Shown here piece after piece: positions 22,204-30,639 of a stretch of 42,418 nt of DNA. The position numbers were made by a program, and so were the translations under genes. The stretch's first letter is position 1; every line of letters begins with the position of its first letter. Below the pieces are notes generated by a model. That model had not been told where the DNA came from, did not search any database, and was given only the letters and a program-made list of their open reading frames with translations. Origin of the DNA: an uncultured Lachnospiraceae bacterium (lineage in GTDB: Bacteria > Bacillota_A > Clostridia > Lachnospirales > Lachnospiraceae); the NCBI GenBank assembly GCA_902801585.1, contig CADCIU010000024.1, positions 1 to 42,418 on the forward strand. The letters run 5' to 3'.

Positions 22204-23052
22204 TCAGCCCTGCGCTGCCGGTCTTCTTCGCATCATACCGCGTGCCGCTGTACGCAGTGTCTGCAGAAAAACAGCCCGGATCCCTTCTGTCGTCATGTGT
22301 ACTTCCCACATCGTTTTTTCTGACAAGGCATGATCCTGCGCCGCCTCCTGTTCTTCGGATCCGGGGGCCGCAGCAGCTTCGGAATACTCCCCGAACGCGC
22401 CGGCACAGGCATCTCCTGCGCCGTCTGTGCGCAGGTCTGCGACTGCCGCATAGCGGTTTGCCGGATTGATCAGCGCGATGTAGTGTCCCGCGGGGCTTCC
22501 GGCTCCCTCCAGATAAGCTTCTTTTTCCGAATACCAGCCTTCGACCGCTTCCGCAGCGCCCCCGAATCCCCACGCAAGGGTCTCCATCGAATAGACCCGG
22601 CTGTCCGGCAGTGCCGTAAAGCACGGCGTTCCGTCCGGCCTTACATGGTCACGGAGGACCGCACTCTCCGATGCCCGCAGAACACAGATCTGCTCCAGTT
22701 CATAGGACCACTGCAGCGGTACATAGTCATTAGGCGTCATCGGCTCCCCGTCAGCCGGATTTGCGACCCCTTCCGCGCAGGCCTCCCGCCGGATCTCATT
22801 GATCCTGTCGATCAGCGCCTGTCGGTCCGGCTTCTCAAACTGCCCTTTGACATAAACTGTCAGATATGCATTCTGCCCGCCGTTCTCCGGATCACTGCTC
22901 TCTTCCACATTAACCGCGCCCGCAGCATTCAGATTCTTCTCCTGCGCCTTCACAGCCAAAGCACCGCCGTCCCTTCCCAAAAGACAGGCCAGGATGAGCA
23001 GCAGGGTGCAGGCTTTCCGTATTCTGTTTACAGCACTCTTTGTATTTCGCAT
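22204..23052 (-). CDS. Exported CAP-domain (SCP/PR1-like) protein
   Basis: A 282-residue protein with an N-terminal signal segment (ACTLLLILACLLGRDGGALA) and a CAP/SCP domain: LQWSYELEQICVLRASESAV, HVRPDGTPCFTALPD, METLAWGF, AVEGWYSEKEAYLEG and GHYIALINPANRYAAVADL. The conserved His and Glu positions of the CAP cavity are visible. Function is unknown; bacterial CAP proteins are found at the cell surface or in spore coats. The last 50 residues are low-complexity and Arg-rich. No good ribosome binding site lies before the ATG. It follows the S1-domain gene and its terminator. Confidence 0.85.
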   Translation of the reverse strand: MRNTKSAVNRIRKACTLLLILACLLGRDGGALAVKAQEKNLNAAGAVNVEESSDPENGGQNAYLTVYVKGQFEKPDRQALIDRINEIRREACAEGVANPADGEPMTPNDYVPLQWSYELEQICVLRASESAVLRDHVRPDGTPCFTALPDSRVYSMETLAWGFGGAAEAVEGWYSEKEAYLEGAGSPAGHYIALINPANRYAAVADLRTDGAGDACAGAFGEYSEAAAAPGSEEQEAAQDHALSEKTMWEVHMTTEGIRAVFLQTLRTAARGMMRRRPAAQG

Positions 23053-23074
23053 AACGCTGTTTCATAGAAAGACA

Positions 23075-23102
23075 GAACGGGCGGTACAATGACCGCCCGT
23101 TC
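23075..23102 (-). terminator. Hairpin terminator after the S1-domain gene
   Basis: Perfect 11-base arms GAACGGGCGGT (23075-23085) and ACCGCCCGTTC (23092-23102) with a 6-base loop lie 25 bases past the S1 gene stop. The trailing minus-strand sequence TGTCTTTC is only moderately T-rich. Confidence 0.7.
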
Positions 23103-23126
23103 TTCCCCTCTTTAAATAACCTGATA

Positions 23127-23774
23127 TTAGTCCAGTTTGATATTCTTAAGCAGATCGCCGAGGCTTGTCGTTGCTTTCTCGCGGGATACAAACTTCGAAA
23201 GATCCGGGATATCGTCATCAGCGGGAGCCGGTGCTTCCTCGAGTGCCTTCATGCTCAGGCTCACCTTGCCGTCCTTGACTCTGGTGATCTTCACCTTTAC
23301 AGTGTCGCCTTCCTTGCACACTTCTTCCGGTGTCGCAACTCTCTTGGTGCTCATCTGGGAAATGTGAACGAGGCCGCTGATACCGTCGCCCAGATCAACA
23401 AATACGCCGTAAGGCTTGATGGTCTCGACTTTGCCCTCGACCACTGTGCCGACCTTGAGGCCCTCGATACGAGCCTTCTTCTCCTGCGCGCGTTTGATCT
23501 TGGCAGCCTCTCTTCCGGAGAGTACCAGACGCTGCTTCTCTCTGTCTGCCGTAATGATCACGACATCGATTTCCCTGCCGATCCACTCGCTGACGTCCTC
23601 CACATAGCTCGTGCTCAGCTGGGATGCGGGAATAAATGCCCTGACACCTTTGAGCGAAGTCACGACGCCTGCCTTGACGCTCTCATCGATCGGAACTGTG
23701 AAGACGACTTTGTTCTCCATCATCTCCTCAAAAGCGTCCCAATTGGCGTCATTGCGATTTCCATTAGTTTCCAT
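23127..23774 (-). CDS. S1 RNA-binding domain protein (short ribosomal protein S1 relative)
   Basis: A 215-residue cytoplasmic protein with two S1 folds: the first about residues 22-92 (VKAGVVTSLKGVRAFIPASQ, LVLSGREA), the second about 108-180 (VGTVVEGKVETIKPYGVFVD, GLVHISQMST, VKVKITRVKDGKVSLSMKAL). These bind single-stranded RNA. Its length matches the two-domain S1-like proteins common in Clostridia, which may aid translation, but a ribosomal role is not established. GGGAGG precedes the ATG. It is transcribed away from the DUF4317 gene. Confidence 0.92.
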   Translation of the reverse strand: METNGNRNDANWDAFEEMMENKVVFTVPIDESVKAGVVTSLKGVRAFIPASQLSTSYVEDVSEWIGREIDVVIITADREKQRLVLSGREAAKIKRAQEKKARIEGLKVGTVVEGKVETIKPYGVFVDLGDGISGLVHISQMSTKRVATPEEVCKEGDTVKVKITRVKDGKVSLSMKALEEAPAPADDDIPDLSKFVSREKATTSLGDLLKNIKLD

Positions 23775-23828
23775 AGGTCATTTCCTCCCAATTCTATGCG
23801 CTCTGCGCAAAACTCAATCTAAATACGT

Positions 23829-23878
23829 ATTATACCATCAATCGCCCACTGGCGAAACACCAAAATATGTAGTATAGT
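23829..23878. promoter_or_regulatory. Divergent promoter region between S1 and DUF4317 genes
   Basis: A minus-strand TATAAT (23829-23834) faces the S1 gene, and a plus-strand TATAGT (23873-23878, with a weak TGGCGA 17 bases upstream) faces DUF4317. A small CGCC-cact-GGCG hairpin (23843-23854) lies between them. The plus-strand leader to 23990 has further GC-rich hairpins (around 23933-23970) that do not match a riboswitch I know. Confidence 0.35.
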
Positions 23879-23990
23879 GATTTTTACCGCTCACGCACCT
23901 GTTTTTTGGTCTGTGCGCGGCCAAAATATACAGGCCGGCCGGGCTCCTTGGCCCCTTTCGGCCATGAAATGTGAGGTTCAGATCAATATA

Positions 23991-25127
23991 ATGGATAAAA
24001 AAGCAATCAGTGAGATAAGGAAGCTGATCAAACCCGACAGCTGCATTGCCCGGATCCGCGGCTGTTATGTGAATGAAGAGGGTGAGGTCATCCGCGAACT
24101 GCATGATTCCATCGCCGCCATGGAGAAGGAATCTTTGGAAAAATACTGCGAGATCCTGCGCGGTTCCATGTCCGGCAAGCTCGGAAGGAACCTTTTTAAT
24201 ATGGAATTCCCGCTGGGAGAAGAACTGGACGGCGGCCGCCAGCAGTCTCTTCTTCGCCTTGCGCAGTCAGAGCTTAAGGACGACGCTCTTTTGACCGATT
24301 TCTTCGGGAAGATCGTGGAGCATTTCCACTGCGATACCAAATATCTGATCCTTCTCATAAACGGTGTATATGATATTCCCGCCAAAGGCACCGACCACAT
24401 GGAGATGGAAGACGCATCCGATTATGTCTATTCCTTCCTTCTGTGCTGTATCTGTCCGGTCACCCTGATGAAAGAGGGACTCTGCTACGATGAGGAGGCG
24501 TGTACCTTCCTGGACCGCCGCACAGACTGGGCTGTCCAAAAGCCTGTCTGCGGCTTCCTCTTCCCGGCCTTTAATGACCGGCAGCCCGACATACACAGTC
24601 TTCTCTACTACTGCCGCAAAGAAGATGAGCGGCACGATGAGATCAGTGCCGATCTTCTGGGCTGTGTGCTCCCGATCCCGGAGGCTGACCAGAAAGAGCT
24701 CTTCAAATCTATGGTGGAGCAGACACTGGGAAGAAACTGTGATTTTCAGAATGTCAAGAATATCGGCGATGCCGTTGGAGAGATCATAGAACAGAACAAA
24801 GACACAGGGGAGCCTGTACAGCTGGAAAAGAGCGAGATCCGGCGCCTTCTGTATGAGAACGGCGCAGATCAGTCCGTCCTGAGCGATTTCGACGCCGCTT
24901 ACGACGAAGCGGTGGGAGAAGGTGTGCCTCTCATGGCAGAAAACCTGATCGATACCGGAAGGCTGGAGGTCAAATCCCCTTCCATGAAGATCAGCGTCAA
25001 ATCCGATATGGCCGATATGCTGAAGACCCGCGTCATCGACGGAATGGAATATCTGCTGATCCCTGTCGTCGATGAGCTGGAAGTGAACGGGATCCGCATT
25101 CTGCAGACCAAAAGAGAGGAAAGCTGA
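23991..25127 (+). CDS. DUF4317 domain protein
   Basis: A 378-residue cytoplasmic protein of the clostridial DUF4317 family, of unknown function. It starts MDKKAISEIRKLIKPDSCIA and includes IARIRGCYVNEEGEVI, FNMEFPLGEELDGGRQQSLL, LLINGVYDIPAKGTDHMEME and FLFPAFNDRQPDIHSLLYYC. The last 130 residues contain alternating acidic segments. There is no signal or membrane segment. The ATG at 23991 was chosen because the family start is MDKK; the possible ribosome binding site GTGAGG is rather far (about 14 bases). It converges on the rhomboid gene with a 3-base gap. Confidence 0.85.
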   Translation: MDKKAISEIRKLIKPDSCIARIRGCYVNEEGEVIRELHDSIAAMEKESLEKYCEILRGSMSGKLGRNLFNMEFPLGEELDGGRQQSLLRLAQSELKDDALLTDFFGKIVEHFHCDTKYLILLINGVYDIPAKGTDHMEMEDASDYVYSFLLCCICPVTLMKEGLCYDEEACTFLDRRTDWAVQKPVCGFLFPAFNDRQPDIHSLLYYCRKEDERHDEISADLLGCVLPIPEADQKELFKSMVEQTLGRNCDFQNVKNIGDAVGEIIEQNKDTGEPVQLEKSEIRRLLYENGADQSVLSDFDAAYDEAVGEGVPLMAENLIDTGRLEVKSPSMKISVKSDMADMLKTRVIDGMEYLLIPVVDELEVNGIRILQTKREES

Positions 25128-25130
25128 TGT

Positions 25131-25748
25131 TCACCGCAGATCCCTCAGGTCCACATCGTCCATGCGAAGCATAAAGACCAGTCCCAAAAGAATGCCGGCT
25201 GCGAGCCCTCCCACATGCGCCGCATTGTCTGTGTGAGGGTTCCTGAACCCGCTGTAGACAGCATAAAAGACTGCAAATGCCGCTCTGTAGATCAGTGAAG
25301 AGCCGCTTTGCAGTTTTTTTCTGCCCTTTATGATGAGCAGGATCAGCACGCCCATCACACCGAAAACGGCGCCGCTCGAGCCGACCGAATAGGTATTCAC
25401 ACCCTGCGTATAGTCATAGAGCACAGATATGACATTTCCACATACACCGGAGACGAGATACAGGATCAGATACCTGATATGGCCCAGGTTCCTCTCCACC
25501 GCATTTCCCATGAGGACCTGCACCAGGAGATTGCTCCCCAGATGAGAGATCTCGGAATGCAGGAATATGGAAGTAAAAAGTCTGTAGTATTCCCTGCCCG
25601 CGATCACCTGTACTGTTCCGCACTGACCGGCGGTATAGAGCCGGTCACCGGTCATGAGACAGACTGCAAATACTGCGGCGTGGACGAGTGCCAGTGCAAT
25701 ATTGACGCTGCAATAGCTGTATTTTCGCAGTTCCTGCGGATCCATCAT
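25131..25748 (-). CDS. Rhomboid-family intramembrane serine protease
   Basis: A 205-residue polytopic membrane protein with the rhomboid core: the HSEISHLGSNLL segment, the catalytic serine in GSSGAVFGVMGVL and the catalytic histidine in NAAHVGGLAAG. The family cleaves membrane proteins within the bilayer; substrates here are unknown. GGGAGG lies 5 bases before the first ATG. The order of helices is as in six-span bacterial rhomboids. Confidence 0.93.
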   Translation of the reverse strand: MMDPQELRKYSYCSVNIALALVHAAVFAVCLMTGDRLYTAGQCGTVQVIAGREYYRLFTSIFLHSEISHLGSNLLVQVLMGNAVERNLGHIRYLILYLVSGVCGNVISVLYDYTQGVNTYSVGSSGAVFGVMGVLILLIIKGRKKLQSGSSLIYRAAFAVFYAVYSGFRNPHTDNAAHVGGLAAGILLGLVFMLRMDDVDLRDLR

Positions 25749-25816
25749 TCCGATCCGACCTCCCGATTCTGGAATTTTGTCCCAGTTCTGTTAATATCTG
25801 TTCATTCTGTTAAACA

Positions 25817-27508
25817 CTACCTTGCGCATAAGCCAAGACAGCCAAAATACAGTGCGCCCACAGCCTGGGCAAACTGCGCCACGGTATACACAGGATCTTC
25901 CGCCAGCTGCTTCATGAGCGGCGTGACCGCCAGATCGGCGTCCGCGTTCCTCAGCACCAGAGAAGGTTCTTTCAGCACTGCGCCCTCTCTGATCAGTTCA
26001 AAGCATTCCCTGCGTTTGACCAGCCGCCCGAACAGCGTTCTCTCTTTGGCCTGCGGATGAAGCATATACTCATTTTCCGCCCACGTGACCGCGATATACT
26101 CTCCGATCGTGCGGAAAATATCGCGGCAGACTTCACTCTCCCCTAAAGCCGCTTTCTCCATGAAAAACTCCAGGCACTCTTTGCGCATGTCCTCAGGTTC
26201 GGTCGGGACGATGATCATCCCGCCTTCACTCTGTACTTCAAACAGGCCTCTCTCCAGCACTTCCCTGTACAGCGCCGGCTCTTGATCCGGCAGCAGCTTT
26301 GCGGCAAGCCTGAAGACACCGGACTGGCCCGTGTATTTCTGAAGGCTTCCGGGAAGGAGCGTGTTGACGTTGCGGCAGCTGCGGACGTCTTCCGGCTGAT
26401 ATGTGCGGGCTCTGAGGCTGCCCAGGTCGATCATGCAGTTATACACCTCCAGAGGGATCTGCGGAACGGAGCCGTCCGCCCTGATCCACCCGGTTCCCAG
26501 TTCCGTTCCGAGGCTGTAGGCGAAAAATCCCTTGGACACATCCTCTCCGGCTGCCGCCATCTCCACGGCGTCCGTAAATGCCGCCATCACCCCGTCGTTA
26601 GTGCACATGACGGCGCCGCCATCTCTGACATACTCCTTCAGCCGCCCGCAGAGCCCCGTGAGCTCCGCGAACTGCTCCTCATAATCCCGCTGCGTATTCT
26701 CGCGAAGGCCTTTGGTCTTGGTGGTCTCACCGCCTACGATCATATTCCGGATAATGACGTCCGGCCAGCTAAGGCCGATCGCATCCCATTTTTCACCCTC
26801 CCCGAACTCATGCATGAGCCGTTCTGCCGCTTCCATGACCGGCTGTGTGAGAAGCGAGACCTCCTGAAAAGATGCCGGTGCCCAGTCCAGTTCTTCAAAG
26901 TGGACAAGCCTTCCCCTGCGGCTGACCGCAAACTTTATGTCCGTTCCCCCGACATCGATGCCGAGAAGGAAACGCTCTGCAGCAGCGGCGGGCAGGCCTT
27001 TGAATACATCACTGCCGGATTCGCACGCGGCGGTTGGGGCGGGGATCTCTTCTTCCGCGATATCTCTGATCACGATGGAAAATCTGTCACTATCTCCCTT
27101 CAGCGCTTTTATAGTCCTCTCATTGACATTCAGGCTTTTGCCGTAGCCCGTGCGCTCTTCTTTCCTGCAATTCACCTGAAAGTCGTCTTCCAGTCCTTGT
27201 GCCAGAGAGACAAGTTCCCCGTCTGCGGTATCCAGATAGATCTCAATCCGAAGCGCCCCGAGCGTCGAGAGGAGATTGTACAGAAAAGCTCTGACGTATT
27301 CTGCAGCGAAAGATCTCTGCCTGTCATTTTCCCACTCGGGAAGCGAGAGCGGAAACCGTTCTCTCCCGCCCTCGTACAAAACGGCATGAATATGAAATGC
27401 GCGCTCTCCGCAGCGGTCAAATGCCTCCCTGACATCTGTTATGTAGACCGGCTCATCCGCTTCTGCCCTTTGGATCATCCTCTCGATACATTCAGTCTGC
27501 CTTCTCAT
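25817..27508 (-). CDS. ROK/hexokinase-like protein with N-terminal extra domain
   Basis: The 563-residue product has a sugar-kinase/ROK core beginning near residue 185: FLLGIDVGGTDIKFAVSRRG (phosphate 1), IGLSWPDVI, CTNDGVMAAF and SLGTELGTGWI (phosphate 2). It lacks the CxCGxxGC zinc motif of true ROK proteins. The first 180 residues form a separate unrecognised domain, and the C-terminal 200 residues extend the core. It is therefore a divergent kinase of unknown substrate. The ATG at 27506-27508 overlaps the end of the upstream membrane-protein gene by 17 bases, so translation is probably coupled; AAGGGAG lies before it. Confidence 0.78.
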   Translation of the reverse strand: MRRQTECIERMIQRAEADEPVYITDVREAFDRCGERAFHIHAVLYEGGRERFPLSLPEWENDRQRSFAAEYVRAFLYNLLSTLGALRIEIYLDTADGELVSLAQGLEDDFQVNCRKEERTGYGKSLNVNERTIKALKGDSDRFSIVIRDIAEEEIPAPTAACESGSDVFKGLPAAAAERFLLGIDVGGTDIKFAVSRRGRLVHFEELDWAPASFQEVSLLTQPVMEAAERLMHEFGEGEKWDAIGLSWPDVIIRNMIVGGETTKTKGLRENTQRDYEEQFAELTGLCGRLKEYVRDGGAVMCTNDGVMAAFTDAVEMAAAGEDVSKGFFAYSLGTELGTGWIRADGSVPQIPLEVYNCMIDLGSLRARTYQPEDVRSCRNVNTLLPGSLQKYTGQSGVFRLAAKLLPDQEPALYREVLERGLFEVQSEGGMIIVPTEPEDMRKECLEFFMEKAALGESEVCRDIFRTIGEYIAVTWAENEYMLHPQAKERTLFGRLVKRRECFELIREGAVLKEPSLVLRNADADLAVTPLMKQLAEDPVYTVAQFAQAVGALYFGCLGLCAR

Positions 27509-28004
27509 CGGATTTCTTCTCCCTTTCTGCCTCGATTTCTTTGAGTAACGGATCAATGTCAACCGTATATTTGCCCTTTTCTCCGGCATCCAGATGCACT
27601 TCGACCTTTTTGCCGATCACTTCCCTGCCCGGATAGGTATCCAGCGGTCTCGAGCTGAAAGTCTCTTCCTTTCCGGTCCGCGGGTCCCTGCATCGGCAGA
27701 CGATATAGTATTCCGTCTTCTCTCCTTTCGTGCGAAGATTCCGGGTGACGCCCAGAACTTCCGCCGTGACCGTGCACTCGCCTTTGGGCAAAAGAAGCCG
27801 GTCCGCGCCCGGAAGCGCTTTCCCGCTGATCACAGCACCTCCTGATACGATCAGGATCGCCGCAGGGATGCTCATCCACATAAACACGTCAGAGGAGCCG
27901 GTCCGCAGGCTGATCAAAGCCCCCGCTGCCGCAACCGCAAGAGCCGCAAGAAGCAGTGCGCCTCCCACCAGATTCTTTCTGTCAGGTCCGTTATTTCCGT
28001 CCAT
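27492..28004 (-). CDS. Two-span membrane protein of unknown function
   Basis: A 170-residue protein with two close membrane helices near the N-terminus (GALLLAALAVAAAGALISL and WMSIPAAILIVSGGAVISG). A cytoplasmic or external beta-rich domain follows (CTVTAEVLGVTRNLRTKGEK, YYIVCRCRDPRTGKEETFSS, REVIGKKVEVHLDAGEKGKY). The layout resembles DUF3592-type proteins but I cannot confirm this. The tail is rich in Lys and Glu. GGGGGAAAA precedes the ATG. It overlaps the ROK-like gene downstream. Confidence 0.75.
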   Translation of the reverse strand: MDGNNGPDRKNLVGGALLLAALAVAAAGALISLRTGSSDVFMWMSIPAAILIVSGGAVISGKALPGADRLLLPKGECTVTAEVLGVTRNLRTKGEKTEYYIVCRCRDPRTGKEETFSSRPLDTYPGREVIGKKVEVHLDAGEKGKYTVDIDPLLKEIEAEREKKSDEKAD

Positions 28005-28048
28005 TTTTCCCCCTATGCCAAAGCGGCAAAACTCCGAATGATTCCGTC

Positions 28049-29380
28049 TTATTCCGTGTAAGTCTCATAAAGGAGCACGTGATCGTCGATGCAGGTCCAC
28101 ACTCCCGGTGCATCGGCCGTGACACATATATAACGTCCTCCGCCGTCCGATTCCTGATAACTGGCCGCACAATTGCCTGCCTCCGATGTATAGCCTGTTT
28201 TTCCGCAGACCACCGTTCCGTGGGTATCCCGGTCTTCGATCCGCCTCAGGAACCAGTTGGATATGCCGAATCCGCTCTCCTCGCCTTCCAAAGGCGGAAG
28301 GTCATAATAGTGGCAGGAGAGGATCTCCCTGCACAGTTCGTTGTCAATGGCGGCCCACAGGATCGTCGCCATATCCAGTGCGGAGCAATAGTGCTCATCC
28401 CCGAACTCGCCGACCACGTTCGTGAAATGGGCTGTGTCTGAGATTCCCAATTCCTCCAGCTTTTTGTTCATGAGCTCGACGAAGTCCTCCTGGGAACCCG
28501 CCGTGTACTCTGCCAGCGCCATCGCGGCATCCGCCCCCGACGGGAGGATCGTGCCGTACATGAGGCTTCGGATCGTCGGTGTATCGCCTGCCTCCCATCC
28601 CACCTGGCTCATCTGGTTGGTCCACGCATAGCCTTTGATCTCCTCGCTGATCTCGTAGGTATCCGTATCCAGTTTCGATTGATCTATATTCTCCGCCGCC
28701 ACAAGGAGTGTGAGGATCTTGGTCATGGATGCCGGATTCATCGGTGTCTCATAATTTCTGCCGGCGACGATCGAACCGTCATCCAGATTCACCAGGACCG
28801 CATACTCGCTCTGGGTCTCCTCCGGAACATCGGAAGCCGCCTTCTGATCCCTGAAACCGTAATCCTTTTTTGCTTCTTCCTTTTCGGTATCTTCTTCCGC
28901 TTTCCCGGCCTCTTCCTCCGCCTTTTTGCTGTCTTTATTCTGCGCGTTTTCGAGCGCGGCCTGTTCCTCTTCGGCTTTCTTTCTCGATGCCTCCAGCGCG
29001 GCCTGTTCCTCTTCGGCTTTTTTTCTGGTCGCCTCGTACGCGGCCTGCTCCTCTTCGATCCGTTTCGCCTCCGCCAGTGCAGCTTCCCGCTCCTTCACAT
29101 TCCTTCTGTGGATACCGACTGCGAAAAAAACGATCGCCAGACCGGCTGCCAGAAACAGGAGCTTGAAAATGTTTTTCCTCATCCGGATCTGTTTTTCCCT
29201 CTTTCTTTTGGCCTCCGCTCTTTTCTTTCTTCTGGCAGCTCTCTGCGCTTTCAGCTCTTGTTCCGTGATCTGCTCTCCGGGCTGTACCTCAGCGGCGGGA
29301 TTCTCCTCCATTTCGTTTAGCGCGGCTCTGTTCCCGGCGGTGCTGTTTTCCCGATTCTGGTTCAGTTTCTCTTTTTTCAT
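28049..29380 (-). CDS. D-alanyl-D-alanine carboxypeptidase (peptidase S11) with cytoplasmic basic tail and coiled coil
   Basis: A 443-residue penicillin-binding carboxypeptidase. An N-terminal basic cytoplasmic part precedes one membrane helix (about 72-92, LLFLAAGLAIVFFAVGI). Three near-repeats of KAEEEQAALEASRK (about 105-150) then form a charged coiled coil. The S11 domain follows, with the active serine in PASMTK (about 218), SGAD where SxN is expected (about 278) and KTG in CGKTGYTSEAG (about 391). It should trim D-Ala from stem peptides outside the cell. The gene overlaps the AGE-family gene by 4 bases (ATGA), so the two are coupled. Confidence 0.9.
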   Translation of the reverse strand: MKKEKLNQNRENSTAGNRAALNEMEENPAAEVQPGEQITEQELKAQRAARRKKRAEAKRKREKQIRMRKNIFKLLFLAAGLAIVFFAVGIHRRNVKEREAALAEAKRIEEEQAAYEATRKKAEEEQAALEASRKKAEEEQAALENAQNKDSKKAEEEAGKAEEDTEKEEAKKDYGFRDQKAASDVPEETQSEYAVLVNLDDGSIVAGRNYETPMNPASMTKILTLLVAAENIDQSKLDTDTYEISEEIKGYAWTNQMSQVGWEAGDTPTIRSLMYGTILPSGADAAMALAEYTAGSQEDFVELMNKKLEELGISDTAHFTNVVGEFGDEHYCSALDMATILWAAIDNELCREILSCHYYDLPPLEGEESGFGISNWFLRRIEDRDTHGTVVCGKTGYTSEAGNCAASYQESDGGGRYICVTADAPGVWTCIDDHVLLYETYTE

Positions 29381-30624
29381 TCATACTTTCCCTGTTTGAC
29401 CGCAGGCGCTATGGACAGATCCGCCGCATAATACGGGATCAGCATCGACTGCAGCGCATGATAGAGGTCGGATTTTCCCGGCCATACCGTATTCAGCACG
29501 TGGTTGTTCCTGTCGAGCTGGTGGAACCAGGATCCGTTCACGTGATCCATGACCTTCTCATCCAAGTACTGCATAAAGGCAGCATATTTCTGTGCGTACT
29601 CCTCTTTTCCGGTGACGTGCCATAAGCAGGCTGACGAATTGATGGCCTCCGCGAGTGTCCAGTGCATGCGGTCGTGCACGACAGGCCTGCCCTCCCAGTC
29701 TGTGGTATAGACGATACCGGGCGCACCGTCTGCATTCCACCCGTCGCCTATGGCGCGGTTAAACAGCTCCTGTGCCGCATCGATATACCCAGCACTTTTC
29801 TCTTTGTCACATCCGAATGTGGACAGGGCCCACTGTGTGATCAGGCGGGACCACTCGATCCCGTGTCCGGGTGTCGCCCCGTAAGGTTTGAACTGATCGT
29901 CCGGCTTGTCTCTGTTGCAGTCCAGATCCGGCACCCAGTCGCTGCTGTAGTGTTCCGGGATCCTCCAATTGTTATCGCTTGCCCAGCCGAGGACGCGGTC
30001 GATGATTCTTCCCGCCCTGACTCTGTATTTTTCCTCGCCGGTCACATCCGCCGCGGCAAGAAAAGCCTCCACCGTATGCATATTGGCGTTGAGTCCGCGG
30101 TAGTCATCCAGGACGGTGAACTCTGTATTCCAAGTGTCGCAGGAAAGGCCCTCTTCTTCATTCCAGAAGCGCTTGTCATAGAGCGCGATCGCCTCGTCAA
30201 GGAGCTCCTGCGCGCCGGGACGCTCTGCCAGCACCGCGCTGGATGCCGCCAGGATCACAAACGCGTGCGCATAACACTGTTTTCCGGGCAAAATACCGTC
30301 ATCCGCCGTTCTTCCGCTGTACCACCCGCCGTTTTTCGAGTCATGCAGTTCTCCCCTCAGTCCTTTGAGCGCGGCATCGGCCAGTTCCTCACTGCCCGGA
30401 TGACCGAGAAATGAACCGAGGCTGTAGACATGGCACATGCGGGATGTGATCCAAGTCTCGCGGCTTCTGTCCTTCCAGGGCGTTCCGTCATCTCCCAAGT
30501 AGTAGGAGCCTCCGCCCGGCGACGGGAACCGATGACCGAACTGCAGGAGGTTTTCTGCATTGTCTCTGAGAAACCGCCGGTTTTCCGGTGTGTCGATCTG
30601 GTATTTTTTCTGCATGTTCTCCAT
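29377..30624 (-). CDS. AGE-family epimerase/isomerase (N-acylglucosamine 2-epimerase type, YihS-like)
   Basis: A 415-residue alpha/alpha-barrel enzyme. Family motifs are TWITSRMCHVYSLG, KQCYAHAFVILAASS, LNANMHTVEAFLAA, PGHGIEWSRLI, RMHWTLAEAI, WFHQLDRNN and WPGKSDLYHALQ. The catalytic histidines of the family lie in HTVEAF, PGHGIEW and YHALQ. Members epimerise GlcNAc/ManNAc or interconvert aldoses and ketoses such as mannose/fructose and sulfoquinovose. The pattern looks closer to YihS-type isomerases, but substrate is not certain. Start at 30622-30624 (ATG) with GAGAGG 8 bases upstream. Confidence 0.9.
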   Translation of the reverse strand: MENMQKKYQIDTPENRRFLRDNAENLLQFGHRFPSPGGGSYYLGDDGTPWKDRSRETWITSRMCHVYSLGSFLGHPGSEELADAALKGLRGELHDSKNGGWYSGRTADDGILPGKQCYAHAFVILAASSAVLAERPGAQELLDEAIALYDKRFWNEEEGLSCDTWNTEFTVLDDYRGLNANMHTVEAFLAAADVTGEEKYRVRAGRIIDRVLGWASDNNWRIPEHYSSDWVPDLDCNRDKPDDQFKPYGATPGHGIEWSRLITQWALSTFGCDKEKSAGYIDAAQELFNRAIGDGWNADGAPGIVYTTDWEGRPVVHDRMHWTLAEAINSSACLWHVTGKEEYAQKYAAFMQYLDEKVMDHVNGSWFHQLDRNNHVLNTVWPGKSDLYHALQSMLIPYYAADLSIAPAVKQGKYE

Positions 30625-30639
30625 CTTTTTCACCTCTCA

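Noticed and set aside
28900..29080. Repeated DNA that could look like a short direct-repeat array
   Set aside because: It encodes the coiled-coil repeats of the S11 carboxypeptidase in frame; there are no spacers, so it is not a CRISPR array.
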